Source of the DNA: Bubalus kerabau
Lineage: Eukaryota; Chordata; Mammalia; Artiodactyla; Bovidae
DNA length: 64,000 nucleotides
Direction: 5' to 3'
Assembly: GCF_029407905.1 (NCBI RefSeq)
Contig: NC_073626.1
Coordinates: 79,573,482 to 79,637,481 of the forward strand
Of the stretch, positions 46,426-58,988 are shown one piece after another. The notes beneath the pieces were generated by a model. It had not been told where the DNA came from. It saw only the letters and a list, made by a program, of their open reading frames with translations, and searched no databases. The stretch's first letter is position 1; every line of letters starts with the position of its first letter. The translations under genes were made by a program, and so were the position numbers.

Positions 46426-48149
46426 ACCAATTTCTTTACCCAGTCTTATATTGATCCGCATTTAGGCTGATTCCACCTTTTTACTATTACAAACAAAACA
46501 GCACTCAGTATCTTTATCTGCATCCCCTTGCATATATTTGTGAGATTTTCTCTAGGGGCTGTTGCTCCCCAGGCATTTAAAAACTTCCTGCCTATTAAAT
46601 TAGAAGTTACTTCCTGATCCCTATTATTGATAGATTTGAAGAAGGAATATTTTAAGCAGGTATTAGTCATCTCTAGTATTAGAACCAATTTTGCTGCTAA
46701 TTCACATAAAGCTCCAAAGTGGATGAAACTTAATTTTACTTAATAAAATAAAATTTATAACCTAAGCATTTAAAAATTGTTATTAAACAGAACAGTTTAT
46801 TCATCTCTATTCTATCATATTAGTGATATGAAAGAAAAATAGGTTTGGAAAACAGCTTTTTATAAAAACTCAGAGCTGCTTCTATCTAGCCACTTCGCTA
46901 AATAAAAAAGCAAGAAGGTCCATATTTCTGGCCAAATCCTCTTCACATAAAACCCAATCAGTTTTTTTCCCTTAAAGTTCATCATAAAACCAAATACTGT
47001 AACATATTTTTAGTAAACTAATTAAATTCTCATCATATTAAATTCAGCTAGTTTATCTCCTTCCTAAACTTATAGCTTGCAATCATATGAAATAGGTTAT
47101 GTTAGAGTTTATTTCAAGCATCTTTTAACAAAGAAAGTCAGGAATTTAATAACAAAGAAAGTCAGCCCTGGTTCCAGAATAAGGACTCTCCATTCTCTCC
47201 CTGTACTGAATGCAAGTAAATATGTTAAACACAATGCATGGTATTCTCAGAGGTACGTGGTAACAGGCTGACTGAGGGAATCAGAATTCAAAATACCATT
47301 GAATAAAATGGCAAGTTTCCTAGGAATTTTTTTTGTTCCAGTAACTCCTGACCTGAACTTGAAGTCAGCCTGATCTGCATACAGGGATGTCAATCTTCAC
47401 ACTGTGTGGCATTTTTATAACCAACTAAAAGTGGAAGCACTGACAAACCTCAGTTGCAGTATCACAAATAAATAAAGTCTACTATAAAGTCCTCACTTTA
47501 ACTATGAACATGTACAACGCAATATTGAAGGACTGAAACTATTATCTTCTGAACTCGTAGAATTAATCTATATACCAATCTATCTGTCTCACAGATTTAA
47601 CCTCCAGGAATTATGCAGATGCTATCTGCAAACATGAGCTTGATTCTCATAAAATCTCCAGTAATATTTTATAAACAAGAAAAAACTTTTAAAAGGTTTA
47701 ACCTGCTGCCATCAGCCATGTATGACCTTTTCTCATGTGTATAAGCAATTAACTTCCCTAGAATTATTTGCTCCCAAAATTGAAACTAGCAATCTAGAAG
47801 TTGATGTAGATATAAGGTATTTCCACTCTGATAAAGGCCAGTTCATTTTCTCAACCAGGGGAAAAAAATATGCCAGCCCTATCTCTATCTTCCTCAACTA
47901 GTGTTCCTCTGAAACTGCTACCTGCTTCATTTTCCTGCTTTGGATATTGGAAAGGTTTGGAGAGAATAAAGAGAAAAAATTATTTACTCCAATTTTTATA
48001 TTTTAAAATTGACATTACCCTAGATTACATGTTTATTCAAAGTGTTACACGGTTTTATATTTATGCATTTTTAGTTGAAATTATTCAAAATAAATTTGGT
48101 TTCATTTTTTTACAGTTTTCTTGAGTTAAATAATTTGTTGTCACTGGTT

Positions 48150-48922
48150 AACAGATGACACCACCCTTATGGCAGAAAACAAAGAAAACTAAAGAGCCTC
48201 TAGATGAAAGTGAAAGATGAGAGTGAAAAAGTTGGCTTAAAACTCAACATTCAGAAAACTAAGATCATGGCATCCGGTCCCATAACTTCACGGCAAACAG
48301 ATGGGAAAATGGTGGAAACAGAGACAGACTATTTTTGGGGGCTCCAAAATGACTGCAGATGGTGACTGCAGCCATGAAATTAAAAGATGCTTGCTCCTTG
48401 GAAGAAAAGCTATGACCAACCTAGACAGCATACTAAAAAGCAGAGACATTACTTTGCCAACAAAGGTCTGTCTAGTCAAAGCCATGGTTTTTCCAGTAGT
48501 CATGTATGGATGTGAGAGTTGGACTATAAAGAAAGCTCAGTGCTGAAGAATTGATGCTTTTGAACTGTGGTGTTGGAGAAGACTCTTGAGAGTCCCTTGC
48601 ACTGCAAGGAGATCCAACCAGTCAATCCTAAAGGAAATCAATCCTGGATATTCATTGGAAGGACTGATGCTGAAGCTGAAACTCCAATACTTTGGCCATC
48701 TGAAGCATAGAACTGACTCATTTGAAAAGACCCTGATGCTGGGAAAGATTGAAGGTGGGAGGAGGAGACTACAGAGGATGAGATAGCTGGATGGCATCAC
48801 TGACTCAATGGACATGAGTTTGAATAAACTCCAGGAGTTGGCAATGGACAGGGAAGCCTGGCGTGCTGCAGTCCATGGGGTCACAAAGAGTCGGACACAA
48901 CTGAGCAACCGAACTGAACTGT
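48150..48922 (+). repeat. BovB LINE 3' fragment
   Basis: Starts at the RT catalytic area ('GATGACACCACCCTTATGGC') and runs to the CGAACTGAACTG tail. Frames are split. Confidence 0.9.
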
Positions 48923-49114
48923 CAACTTAAAATTTCCTTTAAATTCACATGCTCCACCTAGTGCCTTACTTGAGAATAGCATCTATTATCAGTTGTTGAA
49001 CACTTCCTTATTTAATGTGAACATTACAGATTTCCAACTGTATCCAACTCTGGATCTAGTATTCCAAAGCTTAGAGGGATGGAGAGATAGATAAATGGTG
49101 GATTAAGTAAACAA

Positions 49115-49322
49115 AGGGCTTCCCTGGTGGCTCAGACGGTAAAGCATCTGCCTGCAATGCAGGAGGCCTGGGTTCAATCCCTGGGTCGGGAAGATCCCCT
49201 GGAGAAGGAAATGGCAACCCACTCCAGTACTTTTGCCTGGAAAATTCCACAGATGGAGGAGACTGGTAGGCCACAGTCCATGGGATTGCAAAGAGTCAAA
49301 CACGACTGAGCAACTTCACTAA
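49115..49322 (+). repeat. Bov-tA SINE
   Basis: Full copy: 'GGCTTCCCTGGTGGCTCAGA' head to 'GACTGAGCAACTTCACT'. Confidence 0.88.
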
Positions 49323-49815
49323 AATAAGCAAAAAGTATTCTATTAAACTAAGAGTTATGGTAAGGAATTACAGTTTTGATGATTTAGAAGACATTTTCAA
49401 AATTCAGTTTTTTGCCAGATTTTCTATTAGTTTTTATGAAGCCCTAAGCACATTGTCTGCCACGCCTGGATTTCCAGATAAATGGAGTTTGGGGGTTAAA
49501 GCTTACAGAAGATGAGACTCAAAGATCTGGTTTAGGCTGGTTCTCAGAGTTTGGGTTTCATGTGGTAGTGGGGGAGGTAGTGGTGAGTAGGGTTGACCTA
49601 AGGATTCAGGGTTCAAGAAAAGAGGAAACTGGTATCTGAGTCCCCAACTCAAGTAAGGTGGGAATGAGTGAAAGTCTGAAACATCAAGTCTAAGGAAATA
49701 ATCACTGAATCTGAAGACTGGGTGAGACAGAGCCAGAGGTGGAGCCTAGGAGCTCCTCTAAAACAAGAGTGGGCACAGATGGAACACAGGATGGAGGGAT
49801 TTTTTGGAATGCCTT

Positions 49816-50083
49816 GCTGCTGCTGCTGCTGCTAAGTCGCTTCAGCCGTGTCCGACTCTGTGCGACCCCATAGACGGCAGCCCACCAGGCTCCCCCGTCC
49901 CTGGGATTCTTCAGGCAAGAACACTGGAGTGGGTTGCCATTTCCTTCTCCAGTGCATGAAAGTGAAAAGTGAAAGTGAAGTCGCTCAGTCGTGTCCGACT
50001 CCTCGCGACCCCATGGACTGCAGCCCACCAGGCTCCTCCGTCCATGGGATTTTCCAGGCAAGAGTACTGGAGTGGGGTGCCAC
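49816..50083 (-). repeat. Bov-A2 SINE
   Basis: Dimeric, exact 11-base target-site duplication TGGAATGCCTT at 49805-49815 and 50084-50094. Confidence 0.93.
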
Positions 50084-51154
50084 TGGAATGCCTTAGGTCC
50101 AGTTTATGAGGAGGAAAGGAGCTGTAAAGCTGTAGAGGGTATGAAGCTGACTCAGAAACTGAGAGAATAAACCCTGGAGTGCCGCTGCCATCACTATAGC
50201 TTAATCTCTGTATCTGTATTAGGTTAAAACCATTTCTGTGAGTTCTTTTTAATATCTCATCACTGACCTGTGGACTTCTTTATTTGAGCTGTTGGCCCTA
50301 TGAATAATATTGATCATATAAGAGATATTATGTCCCAAAGTGACTATTTAAACCCTTAGCCTGTTCCTGTCCATCAGATCTGCCTGTGGAAGCAGTAACT
50401 TCAATGTAGGTAGGTCTAACAGGGCAGCAAGAGCTTCACGTAGGTGTGGCAGGATACATTCTTCCCTCCACCCCGACTATGTAAAAGAACAAAGAGATAA
50501 AAGGAAGGCCTCTAAACTATAACTGAAGAGTAGGAAGGAAACAAAATCTTTTAGGCCTAATAATGACAAGGGAATGTGCTAATTAGAGGCTAAACTCTGC
50601 AGTGAAAAATGCCTGATTGTCTTTTAGACAGCTGCCCTGCGACAGGAGGACCACTGGGAAGGCCACCTCTACCTCCACCCCTCCACACTTAGGATCAGAG
50701 CCCTACCCTCCACCCGAGAGAGGAGCCAGTAGAAGCGAAAAATGACTAACCCACTTATCAGATTCCAGATAAGTAAGTAAAATCTGTTGGGCATGGAGAA
50801 GAAAATGAGTAAGGGAGAGGCTTGGACTCACAGGTTGTGGTCCTCAAGAGTCTAAGACAAAGATTCTGTGGCTATATACAAAGCTTAGAGACATGCTGAC
50901 AATTTGGATACTTTTAGAGAAACCTTTCCTTTATCATCACATTCAGTGGCTCTCATATAGTAAGGAAAATGTTACTCAAAGTGGGGATAGAGTACTATTA
51001 CTCCAACAAAGACTGATGTTGAATATTTCTTCCAAGTCATTATTTTCATTTCAGTATATCTCCTGATAACAGGACAGATGAAAGAAACTTTTGACTATAA
51101 TTATTTAATCATGGACCTAGCATGAGAAAAATAATGGCAGACCATCTAGGTGTA

Positions 51155-51293
51155 CCATTATTTTTTGGTACACCTGGAGGGCATGGTAACCCACTCCAGT
51201 ATTCTTGCCTGGAGAATCCCCACAGAGAGAGGAACCTGGCGGGCTACAGTCCATGGGGTCACAAAGAGTCGAAAACGACTGAGTGACTAAGCA
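51155..51293 (+). repeat. Bov-A SINE
   Basis: Body 'CACTCCAGTATTCTTGCCTG'. Exact 12-base duplication CATCTAGGTGTA at 51143-51154 and 51294-51305 brackets it. Confidence 0.82.
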
Positions 51294-51309
51294 CATCTAG
51301 GTGTAACTT

Positions 51310-53845
51310 CATCCTGTTGTTTAGTTGCTAACTTGTGTCTGACTCTTTCGTGACTCAACAGGAAACAGGAGATGGCAAGAGTGAGCATCGATATTTTAGA
51401 AATTGGTGAACTAAAATGTACCGGAATGGATGAATTTAACTCAGATGACCATTATATCTACTACTGTGGGCAAGAATCCCTTAGAGGAAATGGAGTAGCT
51501 ATCATAGTAAAAAAAAAAAAAAAAAAGAGTCTGATGCAGTACTTGGGTGCAATCTCAAAAACAACAGAATGATCTCTGTTTGTTTCCAAGGCAAATCATT
51601 CAATATCACAGTAATCCAAGTCTATGCTCCAACCAGTAATGATGAAGAAGCTGAAGTTGAACAGTTCTATGAAGACTGACAATCTAGAACTAACCCAAAA
51701 GAGATGTCTTTATCATTATAGGGGACTGGAATGCAAAAGTAGGAAGTCAATAGACAGCTGGAGTAATGGGCAAATTTGGCCTTGGAGTACAGAATGAAGC
51801 AGGGCAAAGGCTAATAGAGTTTTGCCAAGAGAAAGCACTCGTCATAGCAAATACCCTCTTCCAAAAACACAAGAGAAGACTCCCATACATGGACATCACC
51901 AAATGGTCAATACCAAAATCAGATTGACTGTATTCTTTACAGCCAAAGATGGAGAAGTCCTATACAGGCAGCAAAAACAAGACCAGGAGCTGACTATAGC
52001 ACAGACCATGAGTTCCGTATTGCCAAATTCAGACTTAAATGGAAGAAAGTAGGGAAAACCACTAGATCATTCAGGTATGACCTAAATCAAATCCCTTACG
52101 ATTATACAGTGGAAGTGACAAATAGATTCAAGGGATTAGATCTGATAGACAGAGTGCCTGAAGAAATATGAACAGAGGTTCATGACATTGTACAGGAGGC
52201 AGGGATCAAGACCATCCCCAAGAAAAAGAAATGCAAAATGGTAAAATGATTGTCTGAGGAGGCCTTACAAATAGCTGTGAATAGAAGTAAAAGGCAAAGG
52301 AGAAAAGGAAAGATATACCCACTTGAATGCAGAGTTCCAAAGAATAGCAAGGAGAGATAAGAAAACCTTCCTCAGCAATCAATGCAAAGAAATAGAGGAA
52401 AACAATAGAATGGGAAAGTCTAGAGATCTCTTCAAGAAAATTAGAGATACCAAGGGAACATTTCACATAAAGAGGGCACAATAAAGGACAGAAATGGTAT
52501 GGACCTAACAGAAGCAGAAGATATTAAGAAGAGGTGGCAAGAATACACAGAAGAACTGTACAAAAAAGATCTTCACGACCAAGATAATCACAATGGTGTG
52601 ATCACCAACCTAGAGTCAGACATCCTGGAATGTGAAGTCAAGTGGGTCTTAGGAAGCATCACCACAAACAAAGTTAGTGGAGGTGATGGAATTCCAGTTG
52701 AGCTATTTCAAATCCTGAAAGATGATGCTGTGAAAGTGCTGTACTCAATATGCCAGCAAATTTGGAAAACTCGGCAGTGGCCACAGGACTGGAAAAGGTC
52801 AGTTTTCATTCCAATCCCAAAGAAAGGCAATGCCAAAGAATGCCCAAACTACCACACAATTGCATTCATCTCACACACTAGTAAAGTAATGCTCAAAATT
52901 CTCTAAGTCAGGCTTCAACAGTATGTGAACTGTGAACTTCCAGATGTTCAAGCTGGATTTAGAAAAGGCAGAGGAACCAAAGATCAAATTGCCAACATCC
53001 GCTGGATCAGGGAAAAAGCAAGAGAGTTCCAGAAAAACATCTACTTCTGCTTTATTGACAATGCCAAAGCCTTTGATTGTGAAGAGCACAACAAACTCTG
53101 GAAAATTCTGAAAGAGATGGGAATACCAGACCACCTGACCTGCCTCTTGAGAAACCTGTATGCAGGTCAGGAAGCAACAGTTAGAACTGGACATGGAACA
53201 ACAGACTGGTTCCAAATAGGAAAAGCAGTACGTCAAGGCTGTATATTGTCACCCTGCTTATTTAACTTATATGCAGGGTACATCATGAGAAACACTGGGC
53301 TGGAGGAATCACAAGCTGGAATCAAGATTGCCAGGAGAAATATCAATAACGTCAGATATGCAGATGACACCACCCTTATGGCAGAAAGTGCAGAAGAACT
53401 AAGAGTCTCTTAATGAAAGTGAAAGACGAGAGTGAAAAAGTTGGCTTAAAACTGAACATTCAGAAAACTAAGATCATGGTATCTAATCCCATCACTTCAT
53501 GGCAAATAGATGGGGAAACAGTGGAAACAGTGAGAGAATTTATTTTGGCTGAAGGAGATCAGCCCTGGGATTTCTTTGGAAGGAATGATGCTAAAGCTGA
53601 AACTCCAATCCTTTGGCCACCTGATGGGAAGAACTGACTCATTTGAAAAGACCCTGATGCTAGGAAAGATTAAAGGCAGGAGGAGAATAGGATGACAGAG
53701 AATGGGATAGCTGAATGGCATCACCGACTCAATGGACATGAGTTTGAATAAACTCCAGGAGTTGGTGATGAACAGGGAGGCCTGGCATGTGGCAGTCCAC
53801 GGGATAGCAAAGAGTTGGACATGACTGAGCAAGTGAACTGAGCTA
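51310..53845 (+). repeat. BovB LINE, degraded, endonuclease to 3' end
   Basis: Covers endonuclease ('ELKCTGMDEFNSDDHYIYYC', later TDHEF), linker, RT ('LPDVQAGFRKGRGTKDQIAN', 'RYADD') and C-terminal part; the segment between 53540 and 53560 joins distant parts of the consensus, so an internal deletion is present. An A18-type run lies at about 51510-51528. Many stops and frame changes; inactive. Confidence 0.92.
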
Positions 53846-54014
53846 AACTGGACTACAGCCCACCATGATCCTCTGTCCACCTGATTTCCCAGGCAAGAGT
53901 ACTGGAGTGGGTTGTCATTTCCTTCTCCAGGGGATATTCCTAGCCCAGGGATGGAACCTGAGTCTCCTGCCTAGCAGGCAGATTCTTTATCACTGAGTCA
54001 TCTGGGAAGCCTAA
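53846..54014 (-). repeat. Bov-tA SINE fragment
   Basis: Bov-A body and degraded head, adjoining the BovB tail. Confidence 0.8.
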
Positions 54015-54357
54015 TACCATCCTACTGAGAGCCAAATATGAATGAAGTTACCACCTAGATAACTTTAAGTACATTAGTCTATCTTGATCTGAAATTTAAG
54101 CTTATATGTATCAAATAAACATTATAATACAAAGATTAAAAAATACAAGAATTAGTTGGGTGGAAATCTCTAAAGTATCACCCCATTTTTTCATTTAAAC
54201 ATAGTTTTGACCATAATTCCAATAAATCAGCATCTTATCGATTATATTAAATTAATTTGACATAGCTACCTTCTCCAGGCAGTAAGAATCAGTGACAGCT
54301 GCAGAAAATTAAACATCAATTCACTTAGTTATAGACAGACAGATAGAGACAGATACA

Positions 54358-54722
54358 CTGTTCAGTTATGTCCGACTCTTTGCGACCCCATGGACTGCAG
54401 CATGGCAGGCTTCCCTGTCCTTCACCATCTCCCAAAGCTTGCTCAAACTCATGTCCATTGAGTTGGTGATGCCATCCAACCATCTCATCCTCCTTCCCCT
54501 CCTGCCTTCAATCTTTTCCACCATCAGGGTCTTTTCTAATAAGCTGGCTCTTCAAGTCAGGTGGAAAAGTATTGGAGCTTCAGCATCAGTCCTTCCAATG
54601 AATATTCAGGACTGATTTCCTTTAGGATTGACTTGTTTGATCTCCTTGCAGTCCAAGGGAGTCTCAAGAGTCACAGTTCAAAAGCATCAATTCTTTGGCG
54701 CTCAGCCTTCTTTATGGTATGG
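54358..54722 (-). repeat. BovB LINE 3' fragment
   Basis: Starts CTGTTCAGTTATGTCCGACT and ends near 54722; diverged and gapped. Confidence 0.88.
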
Positions 54723-54838
54723 ATTTGTTTCTTGTCCGTTAGGAAAATCCTTAACCTTCTATATGTCAATCATCTTCAGCACTTGATGAAGTAAACATTC
54801 AAAATTCGTCATTTACACAGGACTCCAAGAAACCAACA

Positions 54839-54860
54839 GTGTGTGTGTGTGTGTGTGTGT
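54839..54860 (+). repeat. GT microsatellite (about 11 units)
   Basis: Uninterrupted GT run between AACA and ATCGGGG. Confidence 0.9.
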
Positions 54861-56929
54861 ATCGGGGCATTACATGTTTACAGGTAATAAAGGAAACAAG
54901 TGAGCAAGACTTACTGGAAAAAGCTCAGCAGTTAAGCAGTGAAGTAAATATCTGTTTTTAAAGGTCATTGCTGCTGTTTGAAAAGAAATCAGAAAAGCTG
55001 AGGTCATTGTTTTAATCATTGTTTTAAAGCCTTAGGCAAATTGCAAGAGTATAATCAAAATCCATTAAACAGAGCAGGAAACAACCAGCAACTTAATTGC
55101 TGTACCAAGTAATACTTGGTAGTAGACCCTTGGCATTTGAGGGTTTAACATTTGTGGTTTCAGCTAATCCCAAACCACCCACTGGGGAAGGAACAACATG
55201 CTGGATTTTGCAATTTTCCTGAGGCCAGAAGCTGAATCCACAATGGGAGGTTGGGAGGTGGGAGAGGGTCAGGTCACAGCACAGCCAACCATTGCTTTCC
55301 CTGCCTCCACTGCCACTGTAGACAGTGGTTTTTACTCTTCTCCCACTAACCCTTGTGAAGTGTTTTTTTTAAAATTCATATCTTCTCTAACTTTGATAGT
55401 GATAGGATACACCAGATGATATTGATGAATTCAGGGATTTCCAAAAGTGATTCAGGGAAAAAGTCCTTTTGAAAGTCAAAGAAATGGGAGCTGATATAAA
55501 GGAAATGGCCAAATTGTTTCACAGTATCCCTGACAGGTTAAGCAAAAATGTAGCTCTAAACTGTTGTTCATGGAATATCAGGGTTATTTAACCTCCTTTA
55601 AGAGAGAGTCAGCTTTGGGTACATAACCTCTCTACTGTTCCTGAATTCAACATATGCTACAGCAAAATTATAAATTACTGGAAAAACTTAAATTCCAACA
55701 GTTTCACTCATTTAATCAGCATCATGAATTGGTATCAAATCTCAGATAGTACAACATAATGTGAAAAAGGAATGGATCAGTCTAGCTGTCCCCCCAAACT
55801 GTACCATTCAGAAGAAAATGTTTAGACCAGGAGACAGCACCTGGGACCTCACCATTTAAGCCCTTTTCTTATTCTGTGAATGAAAAATACTGCCTGCCTT
55901 ATCAGTGAACAAAGGATGTTGCAGCCATCAAGCCATCAGATTACAACCTCACTGATGGTGAGCTCTGAGGGAATTCAGGATGGAAACTGGATGCCTGATG
56001 CCCACCATTTAGCAGTCAACTGCTCCAGCCACCCTGAATGGTGCACCCCGAGGAGACACAGGATGGGAAAGCACAGGATGCTGGCCCCAGATAGCTAAGG
56101 TGCATATCAAAGGAATGATTCCAGGGAGCCCACAATCTTGTATCTTCCCATACACAGAGAGGCACTAAATTCCTTAACTTGAGATATCTGGTTTTCTTTA
56201 ATTAACTGCAATCTTTGGATGTTCTGACCATTTGGTCTTCGTTGCAAAAAAAAAAAAAGAAAAAAACTTCTACGTATCCTGGATCCCCACCTTGCCTCTT
56301 TGGAGCAGTTCCCCAGAGTTATCTGAGATGTTGTATCCCAGGCTTAAGTCCTCAGTTGTGTCCACCAAGTAAAGCATAACTCTCAATTTTTAGGTTGTAC
56401 ATTTTTTTTCAGTTGACAATATATAGTACAGCTTCTGCTCTATTGTGAATAAGCCCCCCATGATTCCTAACCTCACTCCTGAATACTCATATATTTCCTC
56501 ATCACAGCTGAAATGGACCATTTCCCCGTAACATTCCTGTTCGCCCCTCCCCCACTTTCCATCCACTTACAGTGAGGGAATAGGGGAAAGGCGCTTCCTC
56601 CTTGCTGCCCTCTGCCTTTTCCCATCCATTGTTCTCCCTGACCAGTCTCTCTCCTTGAAAAAGTTCACATCACACTCTTAAGTCATCTTCTCCAGCACTT
56701 GGCCTCCATTTGCCTTTCTCTCTCACTCCTTCTCCTGATACCAGGCTTTGGTTTTCCCATACCCTACCAATCACTCCTTGTTCTACTCTTTCCCCCCTTC
56801 TCACTATTGCACTTGACTAGTCTTTTGCAGACCTGCCCCCCTTCTAGGTATTAAATACATTGTTCTTGTCTTGATTTGAATTTTAGAAATTCGGAAGTCA
56901 ACACTTTCTTATCACTGAGACAAGAGCTG

Positions 56930-57537
56930 GGACTTTATTTTGGGGGACTCCAAAATCACTGCAGATGGTGACTGCAGCCTTGAAATTAAAAGATGCTTGC
57001 TATTTGGAAGAAAAGTTATGACCAACCTAGACCACTTATTAAAAAGCAGAGACATTACTTTGCCAACAAAGGTCTGTCTAGTCAAAGTTTTTCCAGTATT
57101 CACGTATGGGTATGAGAGTTGGACTATAAAGAAAGCTGAGTGATGAAGAACCAATGTTTTGAACTGCTTTTTGAACTGCTTTTTGAACTGTTGGAGAAGA
57201 CTCTTGAGAGTCCCTTGGACAGCAAAGAAATCCAGCCAGTCTGTCCTAAGGAAATCAGACCTGAATATTAATTGGAAGGACCAATGCTGAAGCTGAAACT
57301 CCAATACTTTGGCCACTTGAAGCATAGAACTGACTCATTTGAAAAGACCCTGATGCTGGGAAAGATTGAAGGCAGGAGGAGAAGGGGATGACAGAGGATG
57401 AGATGGTTGGATGGTATCACCAACTCAATGGACATGAGTTTGAGTAAACTCCGGGAGTTGGTGATGGTCAGGGAGGCCTGGCGTGCTGCAGTCCATGGGA
57501 TCGCAAAGAGTCAGACACGACTGAGTGGCCAAACTGA
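56930..57537 (+). repeat. BovB LINE 3' fragment with internal 12-bp triplication
   Basis: From 'GGGGGACTCCAAAATCACTG' to the CCAAACTGAACC tail. At about 57155-57190 a TTTTGAACTGC-type unit occurs three times, absent from the other BovB copies here. Confidence 0.9.
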
Positions 57538-58988
57538 ACCAATCACTTTGTTAATTCTTTTCACATTGTGATTTCAAGAGTCTTCTTTGTTGATTCTTTA
57601 AAAATTTTTATTTCTCCTCTACTGAAGCTGTCCACAATTGTGCGGTGACTAGTTCCCAGTAATCTCTCAAAGGTTCCTGAGAACTCAGTTCTACAATCTC
57701 TTTTCTCACCATCCTTTCACTGCATCTGTTCTTTGTCTTCATTGTAACTGCCAGTCCCCTGACCCAGACGCATGTTCAAATTCAATAAACCCCTCTGGCT
57801 TCACTTTTCTTCCACACTCCCAAAAGGCCTCGGGGATACACTCCTACTCAGATTCTTTTGTCCCCATGTCCACCCATAATGATCATCCGACCCAGTCTCC
57901 AACCTGAAGAAGACCACAGTATCTGCTTTGTCTCCTCCTGCTCCTGTGGCTAAGAATTGCGAGAGATGATAGATGGAAAAGGTGACAGTGTTAATGGTAC
58001 AATTTTACAGAGGTTCTAATGCCAAATGGTCTCCTGAATGTTCTGCATGCATTATCTTAAACACTGATTAATTCCACTAAAATACATTGCTATTTGATGA
58101 AGTTCCACCTGGGTTTTCAGTGCTATTGAGTAATAGTTACATCCATCTTTAATAAACTCTTTATCATATTCGTCATATTGGCTATTTCAAAGAGTTAACA
58201 CTTCGCTGGAGTCCACAGCCCATTCCCAACTTTGAGACCACTTTGCTTACTTTTTTGGAAAGCTAAAGGCCATACAACATCAATGTCCTCATAGCATCTC
58301 CTCTTCCCCCTGCCTTTCACATTTTCTGGGTATCACAACCTTTCTGTGTCTTTCTCAACCTAGATGTGTTTTCTAAGATCAGTCTGTCTCTTAGATGCTT
58401 GATCCTCCTCCCTTGTGCTTCCTCTGTTACCTTCTCTGTGTTTTCAATGCCTCCTTCCTTAGATGATCCTTCCCTCACCTATCCAAGTTCTTCCCCATCC
58501 TGCCTTCTGCCTTCTGCTGCCTTCTGCTCCACAGCCCCCTGAAAATACCAACTTTTCTTTCCTCTTGGGAAAGTACTAAAGTGGATAGAACATTCCCTGC
58601 CTTTGCAGGAACAGTAAAACATGTCCACCCTATAGATTATAGTTCTCATTTCTCTACATTAACTCTCAAAACTAAACAAGTCTGTGCTGCTGAGGGGCCC
58701 AGTACTGTCTGGATTATTGAGGAACACTTCTTTGGGCAGAAAGCTAGAACTTTTGTGTGAATCTGTAAGTACACAGCATAGCATGGGCTGTGAAGGGCAT
58801 CTGAGAGGATATGAAGAGGAAGCAAAGCCTTTTTACTGGTCTTTGTCTGTCAGTGTCTTGCAGTTTCTATTTGATTGCAGTCTGAACCAGGGTAAGGAGC
58901 CCAATTCAGGTAGACCCTGTAACACTTCTCTCTTTCCCTAATCTCTCTCCAATTCACCAATAAGTCCTGATGATACATTATTGTAATG

